DNA of 43,970 nucleotides, from positions 1 through 43,970 of the forward strand of contig JAFLRX010000020.1 of the NCBI GenBank assembly GCA_022511265.1, given 5' to 3'. The notes beneath the pieces are model-generated. The model had not been told where the DNA came from. It did no database searches and saw nothing but the letters and a program-made list of their open reading frames with translations. Below, one piece after another: positions 15,565 to 24,020 of the stretch. Position numbers and translations under genes: made by a program. The stretch's first letter is position 1. Each line of letters begins with the position of its first letter. The DNA is from Eubacterium sp. Its GTDB lineage: Bacteria; Bacillota; Clostridia; Oscillospirales; Ruminococcaceae.

Positions 15565-16476
15565 TTATTCCTTAACGCCGCCTACTGCAACGCCGGCAAT
15601 GATGAACTTCGATAAGCAGAAGTAAACGATCATTACGGGAACTATCGCGATGAATATGAACATGTAAACCTGACCCAAGTCAAACTTAAGGAAGTCAGCG
15701 CCACGCAGCTGAGAAATCATTATCGGCAGGGTTTTCTTGCTTGCCGAGTCGAGTATCAGCGACGGAACAAAGAAGTTATTCCAAGAGCTTACAAAGCTGA
15801 ATATCGCCTGTACTGCCAGTGCCGGCTTGAGTATCGGAAGTACGATAGTGTTAAAGGTTCTGAACTCACCCGAACCGTCTATACGTGCAGCCTCGACAAT
15901 GTCAAGAGGCAGCGAGCTCTTCATGTACTGAATCATAAAGAAGAATACGGTAGGAGCTGCGATAGCGGGAACGATAAGAGGGATAAAGGTATCTCTCATG
16001 CCCCAGTCGGTAGACATTCTGAACAGACCGAGCGCACTAAGCTGAGTGGGGATGGTCATTATCAGAAGGATGAAGTTGAACAGGAATTTCTTTCCCTTGA
16101 AGTCATAAACATGGATAGCGTATGCGGTCATTGCGGAGAAATATATCGAGAATATAGCACTGAGCGTCGCAATGATCAAGCTGTTCAGTATACCGTTAAG
16201 TACCGGTATAGTGGTGTTAGAAATAGCACTCTGGAAGTTTGTCAGGAATACGCCGCCCGGAAGTAATGAAAATCCTTTGGATATGTCAGTATGACCGCGA
16301 GTTGCGTTTATTATAAGGATGTAGAAGAAGAACAGACACAAAACCGAGAAGAATGTAAGCACAATATAGCAAACTATTCTATGTATGAGAAGACCAGGGC
16401 CTACCTTCATATCAGGGTTTGCGTTTGCCCTTTGCAGAGCAGAAGTATGTTCAAGCTTTCTTATTTCTTTAGCCAT
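15565..16476 (-). CDS. Carbohydrate ABC transporter permease, MalG/UgpE type
   Basis: A 303-residue inner-membrane permease with six predicted helices. The binding-protein-dependent transport EAA loop reads VEAARIDGSGEFRTFNTIVLPILKPA (about residues 195-220), where the cytoplasmic ATPase docks. The N-terminal helix follows a short cytoplasmic segment, and the end FIIAGVAVGGVKE is characteristic of CUT1-family MalG-like subunits. It follows the MalF-type gene by 3 bp, so the two are co-translated. Substrate is probably an oligosaccharide; the exact sugar cannot be read from the sequence. Confidence 0.94.
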   Translation of the reverse strand: MAKEIRKLEHTSALQRANANPDMKVGPGLLIHRIVCYIVLTFFSVLCLFFFYILIINATRGHTDISKGFSLLPGGVFLTNFQSAISNTTIPVLNGILNSLIIATLSAIFSIYFSAMTAYAIHVYDFKGKKFLFNFILLIMTIPTQLSALGLFRMSTDWGMRDTFIPLIVPAIAAPTVFFFMIQYMKSSLPLDIVEAARIDGSGEFRTFNTIVLPILKPALAVQAIFSFVSSWNNFFVPSLILDSASKKTLPIMISQLRGADFLKFDLGQVYMFIFIAIVPVMIVYFCLSKFIIAGVAVGGVKE

Positions 16477-16479
16477 CGT

Positions 16480-17478
16480 TTAACCCCTCCTCTGCTTTTC
16501 TGCCTTTAACGCAGCCTTAGCTCTCTTATTTGCTTCTCTCGAAGACTTGTCAGCAGCAAAGCCGTAGTATACAACCAAGCTGAGCGCTGCGCAGATGATA
16601 AACACGATAACCGAGATAGCACCCGCTGCACCGTAGTTCGGCGAGCCGGAAATGTTCGCGCTGAGGTACATGATAAGTGTTCTTGTGGTAAAGTTCGGAG
16701 AACCTGCACCTGCGGTAAGTATCTGAGGTACGTCGTACATCTGCAGACCGCCGATAAGAGATGTGATAAGAACATATACAAGTATCGGACGGATAAGCGG
16801 AAGAGTGATCTTCCAGAAGATCTGAGCACTGTTAGCGCCGTCAATCTCCGCAGCCTCAATAACGGATTCGTTGATACCCATCATTGCAGCCATAAGAAGT
16901 ATAGTGGTGTTACCAAACCACATCATGAAGTTCATCAAGCCTACAAGACCCATTGTACTCCAAGTATAATCAAGGAAACGGAATGCTTCGCCGGTAATGG
17001 ACTTAATTACTTCGTTGATAGGTCCGATGTCGGAGAACAGCGAGAATATCAGCATTGCAAACGCTGACGCCATTATCAGGTTAGGCATATAGATTATAGT
17101 CTTGAATACGCCGAGACATTTTAATCTCAGCCGCACATTGGTGAACCAGTACGCAAAGAGAAGTGAAACGACTATCTGAGGAATAAATCCGATAGCCCAC
17201 ATTACCAAAGTGTTATATGTAAGACCGAAAATATTTACCCTGTCGAAATTAAAGACTGCGGCGAAATTATCAAATCCTACAAAATTAGGTCCGATCCAGT
17301 CAAGTCCGCTTCTGTAATACTCGAAAACGCTGTAGTAAAAAGTCTCAATCAAAGGCCAAGCCTGAAAGATAAGGAAAACAATTATAAAAGGAGCGATAAA
17401 AATATATCCCCACTTTTTTTCCTTTCCTATTTTTCCGCTTTTTGCCGGTGGCTTTTTCAAAGCCGCTGCCTGAGCCAT
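16480..17478 (-). CDS. Carbohydrate ABC transporter permease, MalF/UgpA type
   Basis: A 332-residue permease. It opens with a basic segment (KKPPAKSGKIGKEKK) and a first helix (YIFIAPFIIVFLIF), then a periplasm-side loop and five more helices. The EAA loop is VIEAAEIDGANSAQIFWKITLPLIRP (about 205-230). CUT1-family membership is clear. The gene lies between the binding-protein gene and the MalG-type gene. Two large hairpins separate it from the binding-protein gene (17517-17601), which probably adjusts stoichiometry. The C-terminus is Lys/Arg-rich. Confidence 0.94.
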   Translation of the reverse strand: MAQAAALKKPPAKSGKIGKEKKWGYIFIAPFIIVFLIFQAWPLIETFYYSVFEYYRSGLDWIGPNFVGFDNFAAVFNFDRVNIFGLTYNTLVMWAIGFIPQIVVSLLFAYWFTNVRLRLKCLGVFKTIIYMPNLIMASAFAMLIFSLFSDIGPINEVIKSITGEAFRFLDYTWSTMGLVGLMNFMMWFGNTTILLMAAMMGINESVIEAAEIDGANSAQIFWKITLPLIRPILVYVLITSLIGGLQMYDVPQILTAGAGSPNFTTRTLIMYLSANISGSPNYGAAGAISVIVFIICAALSLVVYYGFAADKSSREANKRAKAALKAEKQRRG

Positions 17479-17516
17479 ATAAACACCTCACTTTTTTATT
17501 CCATGCTTGTTCAGTA

Positions 17517-17601
17517 AAGCATGTTAACAGAGCGAAAGCATAAGTTACAATTCGCTCCATTAACATGCTTGACTGCGAATTCATGCGAACCCGCAGTCAA
17601 G
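17517..17601 (-). other. Twin intercistronic hairpins between binding-protein and permease genes
   Basis: Hairpin A pairs AAGCATGTTAA (17517-17527) with 17560-17570 and contains a nested 7-bp stem GAGCGAA/TTCGCTC (17530-17536 with 17551-17557). Hairpin B pairs CTTGACTGCG (17568-17577) with 17592-17601. The two share three bases, so they may compete or stack. No T-tract follows hairpin A on the minus strand in strong form; an mRNA-stabilising role for the upstream binding-protein message, with reduced permease expression, is the likely reading (inference by analogy with malE-malF). Confidence 0.7.
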
Positions 17602-17641
17602 ACAGGCTAATCGGTTAATACCAAATTAATTTTTTCCCAGA

Positions 17642-19126
17642 TTACGCGGGAACCTTAAGATCTGCATAGGATTCCTGAGCAAGAGCGTAGAAGTTCTTGA
17701 GAGCGGTTTCCTTGTCGATAGTTCCGTTGAAGTAATCCTTGAATGCGGTCTGGAAGTTCTCGTTGAGAAGCTGGTCATACTTGGTGGACTTATCCATCTT
17801 GATGTTGGGAGCAGTCTCATAGAACAGAGCAACGTGGTTCTGTCCGCCGAGGAACGCAGAGCCGTATTCCTTATCTTCAGCGATGGACTTCATAGCAGCC
17901 TTGTTGTTGGTGTAGTCAAGAGTAACCTTGGTGAAGTCTCTCATGAAGTCTTCGTTGCAGGTGAACTGCTTAAGGATCTGACCAACGAGGTTCTTGTTAT
18001 CGGTACCGTTAGCAGCTGCGATCCAAGTGCCGCCCCAGAAGTAGTTAGCGGGACCTTCGCAAACCTTCCACTCACCGTACTCACCGTTGCCAACCTCAGG
18101 CTTGCCGCCTTCCTTCTCAGGAGTCTCAAGAGAGTTGCCCATCAGGGTGAAGTTGATACCCCAAGTGGAGTAGAAGAAACCAAATACGTCAGCGCCGGGG
18201 CCCTGGTCAGCGGTCCAAGCATCAGACCAAAGGGAGGTCTGGTTGTTGTATTTCTTCTCGGTGAATTCCTTAGTCTGGTCAACCCATGCCATCAGCTGAT
18301 CGTCAACAATGATATTTTTTTCAGCGTCAACCCAAGGCTGGGAAACGTTGTTAGAGAATACACGGTAGCTATCATCGTAACCGGACAGCATCTTGTAGCC
18401 CTTTGCGCTAGCGTCAGCAGCTACCTTGTTGAACTTATCCCAAGAAGACAGAGCTTCCTGAACCTCTGCGGGATCAGAAGTGCCGAGAACGTCCTCAGCT
18501 ATTCTTGCACGATAAGCGAACAGACCGGGAGTTGCCTGCCAAGACAGACCCTTGAGCTTGCCATCCTTATCAGTTGCAACGTCTACGGTGTACTGATACA
18601 TTTCGCTGAGATCAGCGTCAGTGATGCCGAGTTCCTTAACGTCGAGAGTAACATCAGCGTCAACATACTTGAGCGCGTAGTCAGCCTCGAACAGGAAGAT
18701 GTCGATCGGATCGTCCTTGCCAACATTGTCGGGAAGGTCAGCATCCAGCTTGTTCTGATATGCACCCTTGTCGCTGGGAGTGATAGTGAAATCATAGGTA
18801 ACACCATCGGGCAGCTGGGGAGCGATATACTTGTCAAAGTAATCCTTCCACTCTTCGTTCCATACCTGGATGTTCAGGTGAGTGCCTTCGCCCTCAGCAA
18901 GAGTCATCTTTTCGATGTACTTGCCGGGATCGGGATCGCCGGTGTTCTCTTCACCGCCGGTGCTCTCATCGCCGCCGGTGCTAGCGTCGCCGCTGTCCTT
19001 GCTGTCTTCAACCTTGCTGTCTCCGCCGGTAGAACCGGTGTCGGAGGTGCTTGCGGTAGACTCACAGCCTGCGATGCCAACGAGCATAGCAGATGCGAGA
19101 AGAGCCGCTAAAATTCTTTTCTGCAT
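17642..19126 (-). CDS. Carbohydrate ABC transporter substrate-binding lipoprotein
   Basis: A 494-residue binding protein of the large extracellular solute-binding type. The start at 19126 is chosen over a longer reading because GGAGGAATT precedes it and it begins a classic signal peptide with lipobox VGIAGC (Cys21). A Ser/Gly/Asp/Thr-rich linker (about 22-65, with repeated STGGEE-like blocks) tethers the folded domain to the membrane. The body is acidic and rich in Trp/Tyr, suiting sugar stacking. It is the first gene of the operon with two permeases; no ATPase gene is present, so a shared MsmX-like ATPase elsewhere is expected. Confidence 0.92.
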   Translation of the reverse strand: MQKRILAALLASAMLVGIAGCESTASTSDTGSTGGDSKVEDSKDSGDASTGGDESTGGEENTGDPDPGKYIEKMTLAEGEGTHLNIQVWNEEWKDYFDKYIAPQLPDGVTYDFTITPSDKGAYQNKLDADLPDNVGKDDPIDIFLFEADYALKYVDADVTLDVKELGITDADLSEMYQYTVDVATDKDGKLKGLSWQATPGLFAYRARIAEDVLGTSDPAEVQEALSSWDKFNKVAADASAKGYKMLSGYDDSYRVFSNNVSQPWVDAEKNIIVDDQLMAWVDQTKEFTEKKYNNQTSLWSDAWTADQGPGADVFGFFYSTWGINFTLMGNSLETPEKEGGKPEVGNGEYGEWKVCEGPANYFWGGTWIAAANGTDNKNLVGQILKQFTCNEDFMRDFTKVTLDYTNNKAAMKSIAEDKEYGSAFLGGQNHVALFYETAPNIKMDKSTKYDQLLNENFQTAFKDYFNGTIDKETALKNFYALAQESYADLKVPA

Positions 19127-19244
19127 TGGTAATTCCTCCAGTAGTTTTCTCAGCCTTATCACTAAGGCTTTGCTTGCCTTTCGGCTTACTTTTATAAAGG
19201 TAAAATGTTGACATAAAATACAACATTTTTTCCTTATTGCAATT

Positions 19245-19273
19245 ATAATATCACAAGTTTCACTAAATTGCAA
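19245..19273 (-). promoter_or_regulatory. Promoter of the carbohydrate ABC operon
   Basis: The minus strand has TTGCAA (19268-19273), a 17-bp spacer and TATTAT (19245-19250); a shifted TATAAT overlaps it. A leader of about 115 nt follows. Confidence 0.6.
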
Positions 19274-19305
19274 GAGTTTTTACTCAAAGAAATTGTACTT
19301 TTTAC

Positions 19306-19319
19306 TGAAATCGTTTACA
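19306..19319. promoter_or_regulatory. cre-like operator 1
   Basis: TGAAATCGTTTACA matches the catabolite-response consensus TGWAANCGNTNWCA at every fixed position. It lies 33 bp upstream of the -35 box of the carbohydrate ABC operon, so CcpA or another LacI-family regulator probably acts here. Confidence 0.75.
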
Positions 19320-19455
19320 TTACCAAAGTTTTATTCGTTTTTTTGTGAAAATGCACAATTTTTATTTACAGTTTTGTAACTAACTAAGAGTATTGATAAC
19401 AGTCAAAAACACTGCTACCCCTCTCAATATAAGGAAAAACGGCACTTAACGCATC

Positions 19456-19469
19456 TGTAAACGTTTTCA
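19456..19469. promoter_or_regulatory. cre-like operator 2
   Basis: TGTAAACGTTTTCA also matches the consensus fully. It is 150 bp from operator 1, a distance compatible with looping. It lies between the sugar operon and the purine operon and could influence either. The remaining sequence of the 19127-19584 gap is AT-rich with no recognised gene. Confidence 0.75.
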
Positions 19470-19584
19470 TTGATTATTAACGCTTTTGAGTTTGCTTTTA
19501 TTCCCTGCAATGTGCAAAAAGCACAAAAACACTTTAACAGTGTTGTTAAAAAGCGACAATTTCTTAGATTTTTCTTTTTTGCTC

Positions 19585-19613
19585 TTGAATTTAACGTCTA
19601 AATAAGGTACAAT
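19585..19613 (+). promoter_or_regulatory. Candidate upstream promoter of the purine operon
   Basis: TTGAAT (19585-19590), a 17-bp spacer and TACAAT (19608-19613) lie about 185 bp before purE. A second, weaker pair, TTCAAA (19701-19706) and TATAAT (19725-19730) with 18-bp spacing, lies closer. Both would transcribe the terminator at 19744-19778. Confidence 0.6.
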
Positions 19614-19649
19614 TATTTATAGGAAAATAAAGAAAGGAATGATCTGAAA

Positions 19650-19745
19650 ATGAACAGTCATTTTTATTCGTCCAATACTTTTTTTAGACATTTCCGCGTG
19701 TTCAAATATACACTGCTTTTTTCCTATAATATAAGTATACATTAA
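19650..19745 (+). CDS. Possible 31-codon leader ORF before purE
   Basis: A small ORF (MNSHFYSSN...NISIH) preceded by AAAGGAA at a rather long distance. It ends at the first bases of the terminator stem, the arrangement expected for a leader ORF influencing attenuation. It is rich in Phe, Ser and Tyr codons and has no obvious purine-linked codon bias, so it may be chance. Confidence 0.25.
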   Translation: MNSHFYSSNTFFRHFRVFKYTLLFSYNISIH

Positions 19746-19778
19746 GCTGTGTGTCATTATACACAGCTTTTATTTTTT
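19744..19778 (+). terminator. Terminator ahead of purE (candidate attenuator)
   Basis: The stem AAGCTGTGT/ACACAGCTT (19744-19752 with 19761-19769), an 8-base loop and TTTATTTTTT lie 20 bp before the purE start and downstream of both candidate promoters. Expression of the operon would require readthrough. Confidence 0.8.
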
Positions 19779-19797
19779 AATCGGGAGGAATGTAAAA

Positions 19798-20289
19798 ATG
19801 AAAAAGGTTGCTATCATCATGGGCAGCGATTCTGATTTTCCGGTCGTAAAAAAGAGCGCCGAGGTACTGCAGCAGTTCGGGGTACCGTTCGAGCTGAGGG
19901 TGCTTTCCGCGCACCGCTGTGCCGCACAGGTAAGCGAGTTCGCGTCAGGCGCCGAGGATAACGGCTTTGGCGTGATAATAGCCGCTGCGGGCAAGGCGGC
20001 GCATCTCGCGGGCGCTATCGCGGGACAGACTCCCCTGCCCGTTATCGGTATCCCCATAAAGGCAAGCGCGCTGGAAGGCATTGACGCGCTGCTGTCCACC
20101 GTGCAGATGCCGGCAGGCGTACCGGTGGCTACGGTGGCTATCGACGGCGCGGCTAACGCGGGATATCTCGCGGTGCAGATACTGTCAGTCGGCGACGACG
20201 ACCTGATGAGCAAGCTCAAGGCATTCAGGGCCGAGCAGACCGCAAAGGTACTTGCCGCCGACAAGAAGATGCAGGAACAGGTACTGTAA
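19798..20289 (+). CDS. purE: N5-carboxyaminoimidazole ribonucleotide mutase PurE
   Basis: A 163-residue enzyme of purine synthesis that moves the carboxylate on aminoimidazole ribonucleotide. Class I signatures are present: MGSDSDFPV near the start, SAHRCA, and AAAGKAAHLAGAIAGQT. Class I PurE normally works with PurK, which is not in this window. It is the first structural gene of the operon, with the ribosome binding site GGGAGGAAT. Base composition is richer in G+C than the leader in front of it. Confidence 0.97.
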   Translation: MKKVAIIMGSDSDFPVVKKSAEVLQQFGVPFELRVLSAHRCAAQVSEFASGAEDNGFGVIIAAAGKAAHLAGAIAGQTPLPVIGIPIKASALEGIDALLSTVQMPAGVPVATVAIDGAANAGYLAVQILSVGDDDLMSKLKAFRAEQTAKVLAADKKMQEQVL

Positions 20290-20330
20290 ATAAATATACT
20301 ATAATAATATAAAACAAAGGAGAAGAAACA

Positions 20331-21041
20331 ATGGAAAAGAAAGAAATGCTCTATGAGGGCAAGGCGAAAAAGGTTTACGCTACCGAGGACCCCAATCTCG
20401 TTATCGTATCCTACAAGGATGACGCGACCGCGTTCAACGGACTTAAGAAAGGTACTATTTCCGGTAAGGGCGTTATCAACAACAAGATGACCAATTACAT
20501 GTTCGCGCTGCTGGAAAAGGCAGGCGTGCCCACTCATCTTGTTGAGGAGATAAACGACCGTGACACGATAGTAAAGAAGGTCGAGATAGTACCGCTGGAA
20601 GTAATCGTAAGAAACGTTGCCGCAGGCAGCTTTTCCAAAAAGCTAGGTATTGAGGAAGGCACCCCGCTGAAGTGTCCTACCCTGGAATTCAGCTATAAGA
20701 ACGACGATCTCGGCGATCCGTTCATCAACGACTATTACGCACTGGGTCTGGGTCTTGCTACTCAGGAGGAAATCGACCTTATCTCCAAGTACGCGTTTAT
20801 GGTAAACGACTTTATGAAGGATTTCTTCAAAAAGCTGAATATCGACCTTATCGACTTTAAAATAGAATTCGGTAAGACCCCCGACGGCACCATCATCCTT
20901 GCGGATGAGATATCGCCGGATACCTGCCGCTTCTGGGACAGCACCACACACGAAAAGCTGGATAAGGACCGTTTCCGCCGTGATATGGGCGGAGTTGAGG
21001 ATGCATACAACGAAATTATGCATCGTCTGTTTGATAAGTAA
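20331..21041 (+). CDS. purC: SAICAR synthetase
   Basis: A 236-residue ATP-dependent ligase joining aspartate to CAIR. The hallmarks are [14 protein letters not shown] at residues 6-19, [14 protein letters not shown] near 87-100 and [12 protein letters not shown] near 190-201. Length is standard for the bacterial single-domain enzyme. It follows purE by 41 bp with the ribosome binding site AAAGGAGAAG. Confidence 0.98.
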   Translation: MEKKEMLYEGKAKKVYATEDPNLVIVSYKDDATAFNGLKKGTISGKGVINNKMTNYMFALLEKAGVPTHLVEEINDRDTIVKKVEIVPLEVIVRNVAAGSFSKKLGIEEGTPLKCPTLEFSYKNDDLGDPFINDYYALGLGLATQEEIDLISKYAFMVNDFMKDFFKKLNIDLIDFKIEFGKTPDGTIILADEISPDTCRFWDSTTHEKLDKDRFRRDMGGVEDAYNEIMHRLFDK

Positions 21042-21105
21042 TTACAGGATTTGTTCATATAATCAGATTTATATGAATGTATTCTTACCGAAAGGATGAA
21101 ATATT

Positions 21106-22527
21106 ATGGGCGGATTTTTCGGAGCAGCAAGCAAAAACGATTGCGTAAGCGATGTGTTTTTCGGCACCGACTACCACTCACATTTGGGAACAAAACGCGG
21201 CGGCTTGACCGCATATTCAGAGGAAAAGGGATTTCAGCGCAGTATCCACAGCATTGAAAATTCCCCATTCCGTACTAAGTTTGAAAAGGATGTAGAGGAT
21301 ACCGAGGGAAAACTCTGCATCGGCTGTATCAGCGATACCGACCCCCAGCCGATACTGCTCAGCTCTAAGCTTGGCACTTATGCTGTCTGCCATGTCGGCA
21401 TAATAAACAACGCCGAAGAATTAAAGCACGAGATAACCAATACATATCAGGCAAGCTTTGAGGCGATGAGCAGCGGGAAGATAAATTCCAGCGCGCTTAT
21501 CGGTGCGCTCATCTCGCAGAAGGATTCTTTTGTAGAGGGCATACGCTATGCGCAGGATAAGGTTGTAGGCTCGATGTCGCTGCTGATACTGACAAAAGAT
21601 TGCATCATCGCGGCAAGGGACAAGCTGGGCAGACTGCCGATAATCCTCGGCAAGAGAGAGGACGGCTATTGTCTGTCGTTTGAGTCGTTTGCGTTCCAAA
21701 AGCTGGGTTATACAACGCTGAGAGAGCTTGCGCCCGCCGAGATTGTTAAGATAACGGCGGACGGTGTAGAGGTACTAAGCCCCGGACGTGAGGAAATGAG
21801 TATCTGTACGTTTTTATGGACATACTACGGCTATCCCAACTCGGTATATGAGGGCGTTACCGTAGAGACCATGCGTTACAGAAACGGCGAGCTGATGGCA
21901 CAGGCAGACATTGACAACGGCACGCTGCCGGATGTAGATTATATCTGCGGCGTCCCGGATTCGGGTACGGCGCACGCGATTGGCTATTCTACCCGCAGCG
22001 GCATACCGTTTGCGAGACCGTTTATAAAGTATACGCCTACCTGGCCGCGCAGCTTTATGCCTCAAAATCAGACTATGCGCAACAAGGTGGCTAAAATGAA
22101 GCTTATCCCCGTGCATGAGCTGATAGAGGGTAAAAAGCTGCTGTTCGTGGATGACAGTATTGTCCGCGGCACACAGATGAGAGAGACGGTTGAATTCTTA
22201 TACGCCAACGGAGCAAAGGAAGTGCATATGCGCTCTGCCTGCCCGCCGATAATGTACGGCTGTAAGTATCTCAACTTTTCAAGAAGCACATCAGAGCTTG
22301 ATCTGATAGCAAGAAATATAATAAATGATTTTGAGGGTGCGGATGGAGTAAAATACATTGAAGAATACAGCGATACAGCGACCGAGAGAGGCAAAAAGCT
22401 GCGCGCAGAGATCTGCAGACGGCTGAAGCTTACCTCGCTGGAATATCAGTCGCTGCCCGGCACGGTAAAAGCAGTGGGACTTCCCTCCTGCAAACTGTGC
22501 ACCTATTGCTGGAACGGAAAGGAATAA
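21106..22527 (+). CDS. PurF paralogue lacking the N-terminal catalytic cysteine
   Basis: A 473-residue relative of glutamine PRPP amidotransferase. The N-terminus reads MGGFFGAASK where PurF has a processed CGVFG, so Gly replaces the nucleophilic Cys and no propeptide is seen. The phosphoribosyltransferase half is intact: LLFVDDSIVRGT (about residues 345-356). Cysteines resembling the PurF iron-sulfur ligands persist, including the C-terminal CKLCTYC. Similar MGGFFG proteins occur next to purF in other anaerobes (from memory). It may use ammonia, regulate PurF or do another reaction; none can be chosen from sequence. It ends 1 bp before purF, so the two are coupled. Confidence 0.9.
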   Translation: MGGFFGAASKNDCVSDVFFGTDYHSHLGTKRGGLTAYSEEKGFQRSIHSIENSPFRTKFEKDVEDTEGKLCIGCISDTDPQPILLSSKLGTYAVCHVGIINNAEELKHEITNTYQASFEAMSSGKINSSALIGALISQKDSFVEGIRYAQDKVVGSMSLLILTKDCIIAARDKLGRLPIILGKREDGYCLSFESFAFQKLGYTTLRELAPAEIVKITADGVEVLSPGREEMSICTFLWTYYGYPNSVYEGVTVETMRYRNGELMAQADIDNGTLPDVDYICGVPDSGTAHAIGYSTRSGIPFARPFIKYTPTWPRSFMPQNQTMRNKVAKMKLIPVHELIEGKKLLFVDDSIVRGTQMRETVEFLYANGAKEVHMRSACPPIMYGCKYLNFSRSTSELDLIARNIINDFEGADGVKYIEEYSDTATERGKKLRAEICRRLKLTSLEYQSLPGTVKAVGLPSCKLCTYCWNGKE

Positions 22528-22528
22528 A

Positions 22529-23950
22529 ATGTATAACAGCATCCGCGAGGAATGCGGCGTATTCGGGGTATACAGCAAGACCCCGACTGCCGTCGCCAAC
22601 TCGGTTTTTTACGGGCTTTATGCCCTACAGCACCGCGGACAGGAAAGCTGCGGAATAGTAGTCAACGACTGCGGTGTATTCAGCTATCACAAAGGACTGG
22701 GACTGGTAAACGAGGTTTTCAATTCCGAAAACCTTTCCAAGCTGCCGCAGGGCAAGATAGCGATAGGACACGTCAGATATTCCACCACGGGAAATCTGAC
22801 CGCCTCTAACGCTCAGCCTATCGTTGTGCGGCATGTGAAAGGTCCGATGGCAATCGCGCATAACGGCAACCTTATCAACGCGCTGCAATTGCGGCGGGAA
22901 TATGAGCTGAAAGGCGCGATATTCCACTCTACCAGTGATACGGAGGTCATCGCCTATGCGATGACCGAGGCGCGCATCACCAGCGGCTCGATAGAAAAGG
23001 CGCTGGAAACGGCTATGGGAAAGATACGCGGCGCGTATTCGCTGGTGATAATGTCGGCGAAAAAGCTTATCGCTGCGCGCGACCCGGACGGGTTTCGCCC
23101 GCTGTGCATCGGCACTCTGCCGGACGGCGGATATGTAGTAGCAAGCGAGAGCTGCGCACTGGACAGCGTAGGCGCGGAGTTTTTGAGAGATGTACTGCCC
23201 GGTGAGATAATTGTAATAAACGACAACGGACTGACCTCTATAAGGACCCACTGCGGAAAAAAAGGCACAATGTGCGTATTCGAGTTTGTGTACTTTGCCC
23301 GTCCCGACAGTGTTATTGACGGGTTTTCGGTGCATCAGGCAAGGATAAAGGCGGGAGAATTTCTCTGGCAAGAGCATCCTGTGGACGCGGATATAGTTAT
23401 CGGTGTGCCGGACAGCGGACTTGACGCGGCATTGGGCTTTGCCCACGCTTCTGGAATACCGTACGGAGTAGGCTTTATCAAAAACCGCTATGTCGGCAGG
23501 ACGTTTATCCAGCCGGCACAGGGCATGAGAGAAAATTCCGTCAGAATTAAACTGAATGTTATCAAAAAGGTAGTCGAGGGCAAGCGTGTGGTGCTTGTGG
23601 ACGACAGTATCGTAAGAGGTACGACAAGCGGACGGATAGTTGACCTGATAAGAAACGCGGGCGCAAAGGAAGTGCATATGCGCATCTCCTCTCCCCCATT
23701 CATCAGTCCGTGTTATTTCGGCACGGATATCGACAGTAAGGATAAGCTGATAGCCTGCAAAATGTCGACATCCGAAATAGCCAAGCATATCGGCGCTGAC
23801 ACTCTGGGCTATTTAAGTGCGGAGAATGTGGTGCGGATAGCCGAAGAGGCGGGCACCGGCTTTTGCCGCGGCTGCTTTACCGGAGAATATCCTATCGAAG
23901 TGCCGGACGAAATGCCTAAGGATAAATTTGAGCAAAAGCTTGTTGAATAA
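22529..23950 (+). CDS. purF: Amidophosphoribosyltransferase
   Basis: First enzyme of purine synthesis: transfers glutamine nitrogen to PRPP. It has 473 residues with an eight-residue propeptide MYNSIREE in front of the nucleophile Cys9 (CGVFG), as in Bacillus. The glutaminase domain shows LQHRGQESCG and GHVRYSTTG; the PRPP loop is VVLVDDSIVRGTTSGR (about 353-368). Four Cys (about 249, 410, 446 and 449, the last two in FCRGCF) match the iron-sulfur ligands of the oxygen-sensitive Bacillus enzyme, consistent with an anaerobe. It directly follows the cysteine-less paralogue. Confidence 0.98.
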   Translation: MYNSIREECGVFGVYSKTPTAVANSVFYGLYALQHRGQESCGIVVNDCGVFSYHKGLGLVNEVFNSENLSKLPQGKIAIGHVRYSTTGNLTASNAQPIVVRHVKGPMAIAHNGNLINALQLRREYELKGAIFHSTSDTEVIAYAMTEARITSGSIEKALETAMGKIRGAYSLVIMSAKKLIAARDPDGFRPLCIGTLPDGGYVVASESCALDSVGAEFLRDVLPGEIIVINDNGLTSIRTHCGKKGTMCVFEFVYFARPDSVIDGFSVHQARIKAGEFLWQEHPVDADIVIGVPDSGLDAALGFAHASGIPYGVGFIKNRYVGRTFIQPAQGMRENSVRIKLNVIKKVVEGKRVVLVDDSIVRGTTSGRIVDLIRNAGAKEVHMRISSPPFISPCYFGTDIDSKDKLIACKMSTSEIAKHIGADTLGYLSAENVVRIAEEAGTGFCRGCFTGEYPIEVPDEMPKDKFEQKLVE

Positions 23951-24020
23951 CCTGCATTACCCGAAAAGCCGCGCGGGTCTTGCACAAGAAAAATAAGCGG
24001 CAGAAACGGAGTATTACTTT

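Noticed and set aside
19127-19273. N-terminal extension of the sugar-binding lipoprotein
   Set aside because: It would bury the signal peptide and lipobox; the strong GGAGGAATT site supports 19126.
19614-19797. Purine or PRPP riboswitch before purE
   Set aside because: The conserved three-way-junction purine motif and ykkC-type motifs are not seen; only a terminator and short stems are present.
21106-22527. purF pseudogene
   Set aside because: Despite the missing Cys, the frame is intact over 473 codons, the PRPP loop and cysteines are kept, and it is coupled to purF.
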